A stretch of DNA of 64,000 nt from Polyporus tsugae. Taxonomy: Eukaryota > Basidiomycota > Agaricomycetes > Polyporales > Polyporaceae. The notes below the pieces were generated by a model that saw only the letters and a program-made list of their open reading frames with translations, was not told where the DNA came from and did not search any database. Shown piece after piece: positions 48,750 to 61,271 of this stretch; the stretch's first letter is position 1, and each line of letters starts with the position of its first letter. Position numbers and translations under genes: made by a program. The stretch covers positions 496,001 to 560,000 of the forward strand of contig JAHRBS010000004.1 of the NCBI GenBank assembly GCA_024305745.1. Direction: 5' to 3'.

Positions 48750-49412
48750 ACCCGTTTGGTATATCTTCTTCAAGACAAAGATCTCGGTCGGAGGGTAGTA
48801 GGGGGGAATGGTCAGACCGGCGACGATAGCCCGAACGATAATCTGCCGTCCCAGAAATAAATCTGTCAGTCATTGTGACTGTGACCTCACATATTCAAGC
48901 CCATCGCTATCGTCCACAACCCACCCATCCAGGTGGCCGGCCTTGGTCACACTAGGGAAGACAAAACACATCACACCGTATACGTGGGTGCCATGAATAG
49001 GGAAATTCTAGGACGTGGTACGCACACGTAGTCATTTCCCTCTGCATCGCGCTCGTCGCACTGGAGGGCTCATTCCGTCGTCGCCGTCAGCGCCTGCGCC
49101 TCAATGAGGAAGGCAAGGACGCGCGCGTTAAGCGCGCCGACGACAGCCCCGCCGGTTTTGAGCGTGTAGTTCCCATTGGGGAGCTTCTCGACGACCCACT
49201 GCCGAAGTGAAGGGAAGTGACAGAAAATCAAAGGGCGTAAGTAGCTGTGAAGACGTGCACGAGACGACGTTGCTCACCACAGGGGCCTCCGCGCCGTTGG
49301 AAAGCTTGTAGACAGCCTTCGGGTTGAGACTGAAATCTTCAACGTGCCTGCGGCCGACGGGGGCGTCGCCGAGTTTGCTGAAGATGTGGTACCTGCCGCT
49401 TTCGAGGGCCAT
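48750..49412 (-). pseudogene. I66-type (cospin/clitocypin-like) peptidase inhibitor interrupted by a nonsense codon
   Basis: I66 inhibitors are small beta-trefoil proteins of mushrooms (about 150 residues) that block serine or cysteine proteases. Start ATG at 49412 (MALESGRYHIFSK); exon 1 (49412-49278) carries GRYHIF, VGRRHVEDFSLNPKAVYKL. An intron (49277-49199) follows, then exon 2 with WVVEKLPNGNYTLKTGGA. This frame ends at a TGA (49072-49070), giving only 87 residues. The same frame continues beyond the TGA with family-like sequence (CDERDAEGNDYV), then, after intron-like gaps, GWVVDDSDGLEY near 48900 and IPPYYPPTEIF near 48790, which match the C-terminal part of the family. So the gene body is present but stopped where a tryptophan is expected. 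It could be a young pseudogene or a segregating null allele. Family assignment is from motif memory. Confidence 0.65.
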
Positions 49413-51732
49413 TGATGCAGTTGATGAGGATGATTGTGAAGACGACTTCTCCGATCGGTGGAGCTGCCAAGGCATATTTATGTATACTTACAGCGGCTCC
49501 TTACAAAGAGAGCCAATACCGTGTAGAGCAAGGCCGAAACCGATGACGATTGTTATCAGACATCCACGCTGACCATCGCTCCTCATGACCCCCCATGATG
49601 CAAGAGTGTACGTCAAATTTGACCAAGCTAAAGTAGCAAAGGAGTCAGGAATGGACGTTGGGAAGCCAGCGTTGAAAACAAACAGACCGCTCCCGCACCA
49701 CGCAGACCGTCTGTTCGACAAAGTCAGGTCATACTTGGTTCGCGCGGGGCGGTATTCGCGTTCACCTCGCCTCAAATCTCAGAGGACAGCACTGAAGCCC
49801 CCAGGTAAGACACGGGGCGACGAACGTAGCGCCTCTGCTCGGTCGCGGTGAAGCTCAGCCAATCGAAAATGGCGCCCTTCCCTACGATGCGGCACAAGGA
49901 AGCACGCATTTACATAGTATGGCCGTCACGATGGTATAACGTGACATAAAATGCGGCGCGGGGATGCACCAGCTCACCGTTCCCATTGGGAATCGGGAGG
50001 TCCTGAAGCCGTTTAGGCTGTTCCGTTTTGAGGTGCACTGACAGACTTCAAGGACCCGAGGAAGAGTACGAGGATGTTTAGGACACTTACTTCTCTTCCC
50101 AGTTCCTTACTGCATTCGCAACGGCGAGCTACGATCGCGATCGCGACCTCCTCCCGCTCTCCAAGTTGCACTGCGGCGGGAATCAGCCGCCCAGCGGAAC
50201 CCGCTGAGGTAAAAGAAGTACTGCTGAACACGGGCGCGCCCACAGTTATCGTCCAGGGCGGGCGAGCCTGTTTCGTGCATGAGAAGCGGCCACCTTTGCT
50301 ACCCGCATGCACGTCCAGGAAGTAATAAGTCTTCTGAATACGTGAAGGAGACACAGGAACGCGCACATAATACCACCCTCTTCTGCAACTATGACTTCGG
50401 AGTGCAACGACCAAGATTCTGGACCGGATGCGCGGGCCTCAGCAGGAGCTTCGTCGCGAGTGCGCGGGAGTTCTCGTCGGTTTGGCTCTGCTGCATCTTC
50501 AGCCGCTAACGCCGGAATTTCACCATCGTGGTTTGGGCTATACGCGTTCAAGACACCCTCCGCGTCGGCATACATCGCATTAGAATTACGCTAGAAGAAA
50601 GACGGGACGCACAGAACATCATGTGGAGCTCCTTGTCTGGTCAAGCAGGTTGCAGGAAGAGCGGTACGAGGCTCTCCTCGGAGAGCTTTGTTGGGACCCA
50701 CTGCCTCCTGGACGTATCGCCGTGCATGCACTCCTATGCGAGGGCCTTCCAATGGATCGTTTGGCACTTGGTCAATTCAGAGCACGGTGGGGAGAATAAA
50801 GGCCGATTTGCAGGGCCGTTCACGGGCTGATGGGAGTGAAAGGTGGGAGAGTTGAAGGGCTTGATGCTGTAGCTAGTAACAGTGCCGCGACCCCATGCAT
50901 ATAGACGGTGGAGAATGAGAGTCTTGAGAGATGGCGCCGTCGAGCTCGACGCTGCGGGCAGCAACCTGAGCGCTCTGGTGCAAGTCCGAGTTGAACGCGG
51001 CTGTCGCCGAGTCGCCGGTCCCCGGACACCTCCCTCCACGTGGCTGATCCACCGACATCGCGGTCGAAAACAAGACCACTAGTACTGTTCACCGTATTAC
51101 CATCATTGACGGCTCTTTCAGCTCGAATCTAACGACGAATACGCATGGATAGAATATACATACTGACCTCAAAAAGATGTTGCAAATCTATAGCTATACA
51201 TCGCGCATCGCTGAATTCACGACGGCCTAGCAAGACTTCGAGTTGTGCCTTCAACTTTTCACCGCCGTACACTTCAAGCATTCGAGTTGCTGCCAATGGT
51301 GGTGGAGAGCGGATAGAGCGCACGATCGACAACCAATTACTAGCACAGATGCGCATGCCACCTGTACAGTACGTGTCTTCCGTCTCCCTTGATATACGGA
51401 CTGACATACCAGTGGACAGTATCCACCATTGTGCATACCTCGGTAAGACCTTTAACGAATTAAAATTATCTACACCGTGACATGTTTGCGAACTGCCCAA
51501 GGCGTGCTGAACAGCGCCATACAGCAGGTATATGCGCAGATGTCCCGGTTCGCGATGGCGTAGACCTCATGGACGTAGGGGAAACTTCATCTGAGCGCCA
51601 TGACGCTGTATCTCGGATCGTGGCGAGGCTACCGCAGCACCATAGGTTCTATTCCCCACATGCTGGGTTGCGTATGCGTCTTCTCAAGGGTGTGAATCTT
51701 GCGACCCAACCATCCCTTCCTCAACGTCCTCG
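49413..51732. other. Gene-poor stretch left of copy D
   Basis: No gene could be supported. Several open frames of 60-130 codons exist on both strands (for example 50013-50414 minus, 51129-51500 minus, 51145-51480 plus), but they overlap each other, lack splice logic and show no recognisable motif. The promoter of copy D should lie near its right end. Confidence 0.5.
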
Positions 51733-54700
51733 ATGGCGCAACAGTCCTTGGCCATTTCAGACACCCGCAAAATCGAAGATGCCCTGCAGCACTCCCCTTA
51801 TACCCTCCCAGCTGTCCTAACGGGACTACTTCAGCATGGCAGTCGGGCCGAATATGCGATTGCTAGTAAGCAAACCCATTTCCATCCGCTGTAAACCACC
51901 TGGCTCATTATGTTGGCATAGCTCTGAGCGATGAATCTTTTGCCAAATTTGTAACAAGGATGGAGAAACAGTTCCCCAGGACTGCCCGCGAATTTCTCCC
52001 CAGCGTAACGTCCTCGATATTGTCTAAAATTGCCTCCACCGTGGTCGAGATGGTCGAGGATGTCGACCTGCAAATGGGAGTGTCGACTAGGACCTTTAGG
52101 GAGGGCTGGAATCGGGTCATCCTGGGACAGCCTGCGCTCGCCGAGATTGCGAGGCTGTCATCCAATATGGTGAGTGATCTTTGAGTCACCCCACGATGCA
52201 TCTCATAGATGGTGCGGCATTATAGGTCTGGATTGCCGCCGACGTCTCCGTCAAGCCGTTCGTAGATCTCGGCATAAAAGTCCCCTGTACACGCTCGGAG
52301 GGATTAGTTGCAGAGCGCGACATCCTCGGTGGTCAACGTCGTGTACTCAAGGTACACCCATGCCCTACCCATGGCCCGAATGTTTTTTGACTTCTTTCAG
52401 TTCTTTCTGGAGGTCCTACGAGACCCTGAGGCCGTCAGGTATCTTGAGAAGCAACAATCCCCCCACGATTCAGAAGTTGAGCCATGGGATGCGGGGTCAC
52501 AAGCTACCAGGGACCAAGTGGTCGCCGTCGACCTCAATCCCAATACCCGAGGATCCGAAGCTGAGCCTGAAGCCGACGACGCGGGCACGGTCTATGATCT
52601 TAGCACTCCAAAAGCTGCCTTCTACGCGGAGAACATCAAAGGCTTTGGAGAATGGAAGATCAACGTTACTGACAACGCGAATACGGAGTTCAGAAAGCTG
52701 CGCAAGCGATCGCCCGAGACGCTTCGTCTGGTGTTGAAGAAGGTCAAGTAGGTGTTCCAAGTCCTTTCAAACAGCTCGCTTGATGAGTGCTCACTGTCGT
52801 CTTTTTCAGGGACCTTTCCCGCGGCCATTTCTCCTCTGACAACCAAATTCTCATTTCCGACCCGGAGAATGCGGTGCCGGTATTCAAGGCGAACGTCGCA
52901 GGAGACACTCGCTTAGTGGTGCGTCATAGCAGGCATGCGTAATGCGAAGCGAACGCTCACCAGTTATGTGTAGTACCAGGTTGACTGCGTAACGGATGCG
53001 GTCACCGGGGTAAGTATTAATACAGTAACTCTGATCTGGTTTGTCCTGACGCAGCCTGGCCAGGCAGAATACCAAGGCGAGCGCACCAACCTAGCAACGG
53101 AACTTCATTTCTGACAAGCTTTGGCGTATAGCACTCCGAATCTTTGGAGTGTACAACCATGCGGAGCTCGGTAGGATGGGAAATTTCTGGGATGCCCTTG
53201 GACGCGATCTGGGACGACGGGGCAAGAAATACCGCGATTGGTGAGCTCTTCCCCGACTAATGCATCTCTATGCATGATTTGACATCAAGTACATAGCTGT
53301 CGGGCCCGCAGTCAGGCCCGGAACACAGGGAATGATGTCTTCTCCCCCATTACCTTCTCGGACTCTGAGAAGCCAAGCGAGAGGTCAAAGCCACTTACGT
53401 TGGCGGACAACCTCGAGGACCTTGATGTGCGTTCTAAGGCCTTTAGCTCTGATGACTGCACTTATTGACGACCCTACAGTACTCGATGATCTTGTCCATG
53501 CATCGGTTTGTGGGATTCTCAAAGGTATGACACGCACTTTTTTGGGTTTCCTCGGCTCATTCGCCCCGATCTAGGCGCTCCTGAACAGTATGCGGTTCAT
53601 CAACGTCCAATGGAGTGACGTTACTCATGTCACACAGGTTTCATCGCGGACCGGGACATCGCGTTCATGTTTGAACCTTCGTTGAGTCCCCTGTGTCCTC
53701 TATATTCAGTGCTCAGCTTCGACTCAACATTGGTCCCAATGTAGGCCAACGGAGACAGAAATCATCGAGCACCCGCATTCGTGTTATGTCATCGGTCGCT
53801 CCGGGACCGGGTGAGACATTGCACATCCATCGACTCAAAACATGCACCTCTCACGCGGCTTTCATCCTCAGAAAGACGTTGACTATGATGTACAAGATCG
53901 TCTCCATCGAGAGGGGCTCGTCGTCGTCGTCGTCGTGGGGCCTCTCGAAGCCCCGCCAGCTCTTTGTGACCCGTTCGCGAATGCTGGCCAGCGAAGTTCA
54001 ACGGACGACCGACCAGCTCATCGAGTCGTTTAGGCTTGCAGAACTCAGCAAAGAGGAGCTGATATATCTCAGAAGAAGGCAGGACGAACAAGAGGAACAC
54101 CGCCGGCCCCTACCGAAGAAATGGAGTCAGCTCGAGGATGACCACTTCCCGCTCTTCATTGGATTCGATAAGGTGCGTCTGTTCTTCTAGAATCCTCTGA
54201 TTCGACGTCGTCAGGCTAAGAAACCTCCGGCAGCTGCGAGATTTGTTGGAAGCCGACTTCGCTGACTGCATTCGACTTTTATTCGCGCCATTCAACGACG
54301 ACAACGCAGACGTGTAAGCTGACCAACCACTCCTGTAACAGCAGTCTCATAATGATGTTGAACTAGGGAACATGACGATGGTCTTGTCTCCGGGAGACGA
54401 TTCATCAAGGCATATTGGGATCACCTGCCGCAGAGCTTGGTTAAGGGACTGGGTACGTGAAACAGCGTGGTCGTCATGGTCAATGCATCCAATTTCTCAT
54501 GACTTGACTTTGTTTCACGTCATAACTTCAGACCCTGCGTCCGTTTTCGCTGAAATCATGGGTGCGTTGAGAGTGGGGTTTGACGGGGCCATTACTGATT
54601 TGTGATGACTAGGCGTCATCCAAGGGTCCGAGGAGACGATCGACACGCCCCGTGGCTACTTGACCCGGGAGAGGTACTTGGAGTTGAGCACTCGCTCTCA

Positions 54701-57700
54701 ACCTACTTTTGCGTCCATGCGGAGCCGGATCTACGACATCTTTGAACGATATCTGTTGCTCAAACGGCGCCGTCGGGAGCATAATGACGCCGAACGGTAT
54801 GTAGGCATTGAGCTGCTGTGTCTTGGGCTCATCGGGCTGTTATGCTTTCCCAGAACCCATCGACTACTCGCCGTCATGGCGACTCACCGGCTCCCTGGGC
54901 ATCCAGTACAATTTCTGTTGAGTCCTTCATGATGCAGTTACGTGTTAGCTATCGTCTAATACAGAAGATGCGTATGTTAGGTACAATGACGAAGCACAAG
55001 ATAATCTCATCGTCGATATGCTCTGTAAGTATCCAAGCCGATTGGCTTGTAGGTGTCGCCTTTATCAATTAACCTGGCATATTGCAAGTCCTGAGGTCGC
55101 TTTGCAACAATCCGAACGGTTTATTCTGGGCTGGCGATACTGCGCAGACGATCACCCTTGGCAGCTCTTTCAAATTCAGCGAGCTCACTTCGATGATGTA
55201 CAGGATAGAGGTATGAAACGTGGCTGCACCGACGCCACCACTCTTTGACCCATCCGCTTCAGGCACGGGGCCCGGCTCACTCCCATATCCCCCCACGCAT
55301 GTTTCATCTTGCGGTCAACTATCGGTCGCATTCTGGCATCACCGACTGCGCCCATACCGTTGTGGAATTGCTTACTACGCTATGGCCAGAGTCCATCGAC
55401 AAACTGAGCGGCGACAGCGGCTGGCGGGAAGGGCCGACACCAGTGTTTATCAAGGGGTCCACTGACCTAGCGAGGTTGTTTGGGGACAAGGATCGCGTCG
55501 GAGGACGGTAAACCAATACTCTTTTCACGCAATATTCTGATTCACTGACCCGGATATACGCCAGGCTTGAGCTCGGCTCAGAACAATGTGAGTGCTGTCC
55601 CGCCATCGCTGCGTCGTCTTCTGGAGAACCTTGCGTCTGACTGCTGTGTACTAACAGGCATCATTGTCCACGATGAGGCCGCTCGTGAGGCGTTGTTTGC
55701 TCGGGGAGTTTTGGGCGGTCTCATCTTGTGAGTGATGCACCAACCAAATATCACGGCGAGGTAGAATAGTGACACTGTCATCTATAGGACGGTCTTTCAG
55801 AGCAAAGGGCTCGAGTTTAATGACGTAAGTACTACCATTAAGGCGCGCTATCTCTCTTTCTTATTTTGAGCGGCGTACCGATATTAGGTATTTCTCTGGA
55901 ATTTCTTCGAGAACTCGGAGCCGGATGGGAGAGAATGGGATATTGTGTGCGAACAGTTCAATAACCCACGAGACTCGATGGACAAATACCATAACGTCTG
56001 TCGGGAGGCATGTAGTATTCATCCGAGTCATCGAAAGGTTTCTGACACCCCTTTGCACGCAGTTGAAGTCGTTGTATGTAGCAATGACCCGGGCCCGCAA
56101 CAACCTGTTCATCATTGAGGAGTCAAGCCATCGGAACCCAGTGCTGGTAAGTCATGATAGTCCCCATTAGCACCTATTACCGTAGCACCGAAAGATTCGT
56201 GGCTCACAAATCTGATTTCTACAGAATCTCTGGAAGGCAAGAGGTCAGATTGAGGTTCAAGATGGCTCGACGTATTCGTTCAAGCTTTCCAACCTGCAGT
56301 CCCTCCCAAAGGACTGGGCCCGACGAGGCAGGGCGCTTATGGACAAGCAACAGTACGAACAAGCGAAGTATTGTTTCGACAAGGCGGGCCTTTCCCTGGA
56401 GAGCGACATCGCCCAAGCGTACCTTCAGCAGGAAGCTGCAATTAATGCTGAGGATTTCGAGGATACTGCTCGACGATTCGAGTCCTGCGCTGAAATCCCA
56501 GATAGAACACGCAGTAAGGAACTCCTCCTTACTTCTGCCATGTGTTACAGTCGCGCTGGCAATTACCCCAAGAGCGCACAACTGTATCACGACGCTTTCG
56601 AGTACACAAAGTGCGTCCTCCAATACATCAAGGCTTCAATGATGCCCAAAGCTCTCCACGTGACGCGCGAGCACCGGGAAGACATCGATGGCATCGTCGT
56701 CAAGAAGGTGTGCGTACATTTCCTTGACCTAGGCCAACATGAGTATGTTTCCATGAGTGATTATTCTATTGTTCCTTTGAAAGCTGAAGAAATCTCCTTG
56801 AAAGGCGCGTCGCGGACCTGTTCCCGGATCCGGACGAGTGTATTCAGTTCATGAAGTCCCACGACCTCACGACTCACCTTGCGACATACCTCGAGTATTT
56901 GGAACGATTTGGTGAAGCTGCCGAGATTCACCTCGTCCTTGGCCGTATCCCCAGAGCAATCACGCTATTCTTACGTGACCAGAACCCGAGCTCAGTCGCG
57001 CGTGGAACGACGATCCTCCTTGACGAGCTGTGGTATCGGCGTACTCTTGGTCAACCTGAAAACAAGAGTTCTAAACTCTCCGGAAATCTGGTTGACCTTT
57101 TGTCGCACCGACGGACGCTCTCGGGCATCCAATACGAACATTGCGAACGACATGAGGACGAGGTAACCTTCTCGCATCGGAAATAGCCTACGTATCGGCG
57201 GCGGTCACTAATAGGGGAACACACAGATACACATGTTTTCGCTCATCATTTCCCGCAGGTCGGAAGAACTCCTTCAACTCGGAATGAATCTCTCCTCGGG
57301 TAGCCAAACCGAATCTGCTTTGCTATCATTGGACTACGCGTTTACGTTTCTGTTGGACGACACTTTGGAGCCAAGCACGCTCGTTGACTCCTCTATATTC
57401 TTTCCAGCGTTTTGCGCTTACACTGCCCTCCTCAAATCTCACTACAACGATCCGCGACCGTCTAAAGCTCTCGGTGTCCGCAGAGGCACCAAGTTGGGTT
57501 CCTACGTCATACTGGAGGGAGCCTTTCTGCACGTATCAGCACTTGCTCGGCCAAAGGGCGTCGTAGTCCCAGGAAAAGACGAAATCAGCATTGCCGCATC
57601 GTCAATGTCCAAGCTTCTTCGCGAAACTCTGGGAAAGCGCCTGCAATCCCGAGTTTCACTCGTCAATGCAGTCTGCAAGAAGGTCTCGATTTTGCGACCC

Positions 57701-59454
57701 TGTGTATCGTACTGCCTTACTGGCAACTGCCTCGGACTGGTCAACGTTTCATGCCGTTGGATGCATCGAGGGGGGCTGCATCCGCTAAACGTGGAAGGGG
57801 TTCATCTTCGCATACGTCTCTTGTGCCAAATGGTTCTTGCATATGGCACGCTGGACGCGGCCAGCATTCGAGACAACGATGCGGTCTGGAAGGAGCGGTA
57901 TGTCTTTCCACTTGCAACTAGTCATCACGCCGCCGACTCGAACTGATCTATTTTCTTAGCAACTCTTGGATGCACTCGCTTTCTGATGCCATCCTCGTCC
58001 CTTTCTTCGCATTGGGAACACCCCTCATGTTTCATTCTGACCTTGTACCCGAGTTTTCGGATGCTTGTCGGGTCCTGCGAGCGTGGATAACCAATGTTCT
58101 GTATGTTGCCTTTGGCAGCCGCGGCCCCCGGGCCCATTGGATATCATCTGCGGAGGCTGGTACACATCTGATACCCCGTTCTGCGCTACTCGGGTACATG
58201 CTTGACAACCTCCAAGAGGCCCCACAAACTGCTTCTACCAGTGTTTCACTCAAGCTCTGGTACGGGCCGGCATATAGTCATCATCTTCAGCAACTCCGTG
58301 GATTTATCAACGAGCCATTGCGCTTCAACATGCCTGGAGCTTTACTGTATCTACGGTGGGTGTATGTATATCGCTGCATGGCACGATACTCATGGAAGAC
58401 CTACTCTAGGTTCCTACTTGAGGGCCCACACCCACGTGGAGAGGGTCGCGAAGCGATAATTGCCCATGTTGCTGAGGGCCTCTCTACAGCGTTCATACTC
58501 GCGAAGCCTGTTCCCGACGACAGGACTCTGCACAACATCATACTCGGTCGTGGATGGCTCATGAACCTCGTCGATCTGTGGAACTCTCGGAGAGAGCCAC
58601 CCTCTCATGACCAAAAGTACATCGACAACTTCGTCAAGCTCCTCGGTCTCATGTTGCGTAATCTGTGTGCTTCGCCAACTGGTGAGTAGATGTTGTGGTA
58701 CCAATTGCGCAAATTTCGCTCAGTTATCGCTACAGGGGCTGGTGCTCAGACCATTCCATCGGATAGTGTTCTCTCAAACGTATCTCGTGTGTAAGTCCCC
58801 ATGTTCTTCGTATGCTTCCGAAATCATCGCAATACCTAATATTCCCTTATTTCAGGATCAAGGCATTCGTCCTCAGTAAGTTTTGAACCTGCCAACAAAC
58901 TGTTCCCTAGTTCTAATGACTGCGTCTTCGATACAGTCGGGCACTGGCTGGAGCTCCCCGAGGAAAGCCACTTGTCGATCGTCAGCCACATCGTAGACAT
59001 TCCGGAGCGCTGCCGTCCACGTCATATCCAGTGAGTCGTTTAGCATTCCCGTGCCTGATGGGTAACTTAGTGCAGTCATATGCAAAGGAACTTGTTTTTT
59101 GAAGGAATGGGCTGGGACGACCAAGAGTCAGACTGGGATAACCTGAAGCAGGCCATCTGGCGTTGCAACACACCCAGTTCAACTAGCGGGGAGCAGCTCA
59201 TCCACATACAGAAGAGGGGTCTACGCGACACGCATCCGATGGACACCCCCGGGTCCGTCATTCGCATCGTGTACAACATGTTGAACACCTTGCCATCATT
59301 CCTCTCCGTCCAGCACCCTCCCCGGCAGCCTGCTCCCTTCCCTTCAGAATGGCTCCTCCCGAAACCCCACCCGGTAGTCGGAGAGAGGATGGGTGTAGTT
59401 CGGCTCGCGGCTGCGCCGTGCTTCCACGGGCAGCTGAGGCCAGTGATGATATGA
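51733..59454 (+). CDS. Divergent TRANK1-like SF1/UvrD helicase (copy D)
   Basis: Distant paralogue of A-C, about 2,000 residues. The start at 51733 (MAQQSLAISDTRKIED) is inferred: this exon splices in frame (donor near 51868, acceptor near 51925) to the conserved N-terminal region. RelE-like segment about 52610-53240 (AVPVFKANVAGDTRLV, FGVYNHAELG). Walker A is intact and is made by the exon ending near 53816 plus AAG ACG in the next (about 53879); the upstream P-loop intron of A-C is absent. A run of five serines follows. DEAQD at 54988-55002; AVNYRSHSGITDCA near 55320; FQSKGLEFND near 55815; VAMTRARNNLFI near 56080; TPR-like helices 56230-57160; zinc finger with wider spacing (C-x8-C-x7-C-x3-H) at 57701-57766. 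It ends at 59454, just past the VIRIVYNMLNTLP block, and lacks the last ~200 residues of A-C. Frames are open, so it is probably functional. Confidence 0.82.
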
Positions 59455-61271
59455 TAGTGTTGCGGGGCATGGCGCAAGACCGACGTCGACGCGGTTCGTA
59501 GCTCCTCATCTCGCAACCTATGCTCTCGTCCTGTCGTGTAGTATGCGCTCACCTCACCGCCGCTCCCCCTCGTACTCCGTTTCTCTCGTCACATCCCGTC
59601 TTGCATTCTTGTACTTCGCACCTTGCTGTCTCTCCTCGTGCATGCTGTCTTGTGTCACGCTCCGTCGCCCCGTTGCAGTGTACTACTATATGTATCTCGT
59701 GAAAACCCTCCGTAAAGCCCCACTGATACCTGAACCAGTCATGTACCGATACCACTTCGAACCGTCACCGCTCTCCTTTCGCAGATCCCTAGTCGTCCTC
59801 GGCTGTCGTGCCCCCTTGTAGCAATCCATCCGACACCTTTTTGACTCTGAAGGTCAGCCTACGGACGTACAAGTGAAGATGTCGTTCGTACCTTTGGACC
59901 CCGAACTATACAGTTCCAGTATCGCAGCGCCTAGCCGATAAACCGACAGCAGCAAGCGTCGAGGTTAGCGGAGATCTACATCGACGTGAATGGTGTACTT
60001 GACACTGATGTTTGGCATTCGTGGCAGATGATGGGTATGAGAAGGCGGATAAGGTGGTTGTTTTGGGATCAAAGAGGAACGTTGCCGAACCTGCACCTGA
60101 ACGCGAAGCAAGTAGTGTTCAACCAGAAGCACAAGCGGCGGATCACTGTCACATCGTCGTGCGTGCGACAGATTCGAGCCAGTCGTGTTACCGTCGCAGC
60201 ATCGCAAGCCCTCCCAACACAACCCGGTGAGGCAAAAAGCACCTAAGTAGCGTCTTGCGAAGCTTGTCTCGTGCATGAGAAGCCACAACGTGTTCTACCG
60301 TCCACATGAGTGGCCGATGAGTGGCCGGTTGTCTAGGACTGCGGCTGGAGAATCTTTATACCGCGCTTTGCCTGAGTCGTGCGCGTACTAGGGATCGTGC
60401 AAGATCACGCACATAGTACAACCCTTTCTCTGGGACTTTGGCCCACTCTGCTGATTTGTCGCGAACACCAGTGCGTGGCATGCGACAAGCGCTTCGTTGC
60501 GAGTATCCAGGAGGTCCTATAGACCTAGTTCGGCGGCGTCTCCAGCCGCCAGCTGTGGAGGTCGTCCATTGTAAACGCGCGGACGTCGACGCCGCTAGCA
60601 ACAGAACACACGTTAGGTTGAGTTCCCCAAAACGCGCAGCCATGCAGTGTCCGACCCACAGTATAACTCTGCCACCTGGCGCCAGAACGGGTGAATAAGG
60701 CCGTGCGTAGATCTTCCCCTTCCGACGCTTCGCAAACGAGACGGTGAGTTTTGAGCCTCGAGTCAGAAGAGAACACAAACGGCTGACCTTCAATGCGTCT
60801 GGCAGTGCAGGACTCGCGCGTGCCAGTGTTCACACTGGCACTGGCAGGACTTCCGGTCTGTTGGGCTTGAAACACAAAAAAGTGTCGTAGAGAACTTTGA
60901 AGAGCATACGGGAAACCCAACGGAGCTTTCACATCCAACGCTGAGCAGTGAGAACGATTCAGAGGAGGGGCGGGTGTATCACGATCGAAATTTGTGCCAA
61001 CTATCGGGCGTCTCCTAGGTCCACCAAACAAGTACAAATAGGCCTTGCCGTAAGGCGCCGCCGCCGGACTCTTTTTCTGCAAACCATTCGGGCCCTGGCC
61101 TGCCAGCTGTACTACAGTAGTGCATATAGACCCAAGCGACATGCGGCATGATTGAAATACTAATTCTGCTCACAACTTACTAGGTACATTGGCCACACAC
61201 ACACACACCCCACGGTGCCCAAAAACCATCCTCCAACCCCGACTAGTACGGCGGCCGCGCATCCACGATAC
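59455..61271. other. Gene-poor stretch between copy D and the right F-box gene
   Basis: No supported gene. The region includes the copy D 3' flank and, near the right end, a (CA)n run at about 61194-61208. The long minus frame 60525-61142 has no recognisable motif or splice context. The first exon(s) of the right-hand F-box gene may lie here. Confidence 0.45.

Noticed and set aside
49488..51500. Search for a transposon or further helicase exons to explain the gene-poor stretch
   Set aside because: No terminal repeats, transposase or reverse-transcriptase motifs were seen, and none of the frames aligns with copies A-C upstream of the copy D start.
60525..61142. Open frame of 205 codons on the minus strand between copy D and the F-box gene
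   Set aside because: It has no family motif, mixed composition, overlapping frames on the plus strand of similar quality and no conserved introns.
61194..61208. (CA)n run considered as a regulatory or telomere-like repeat
   Set aside because: It is a short dinucleotide microsatellite with no telomeric unit and no repeat elsewhere in the window.
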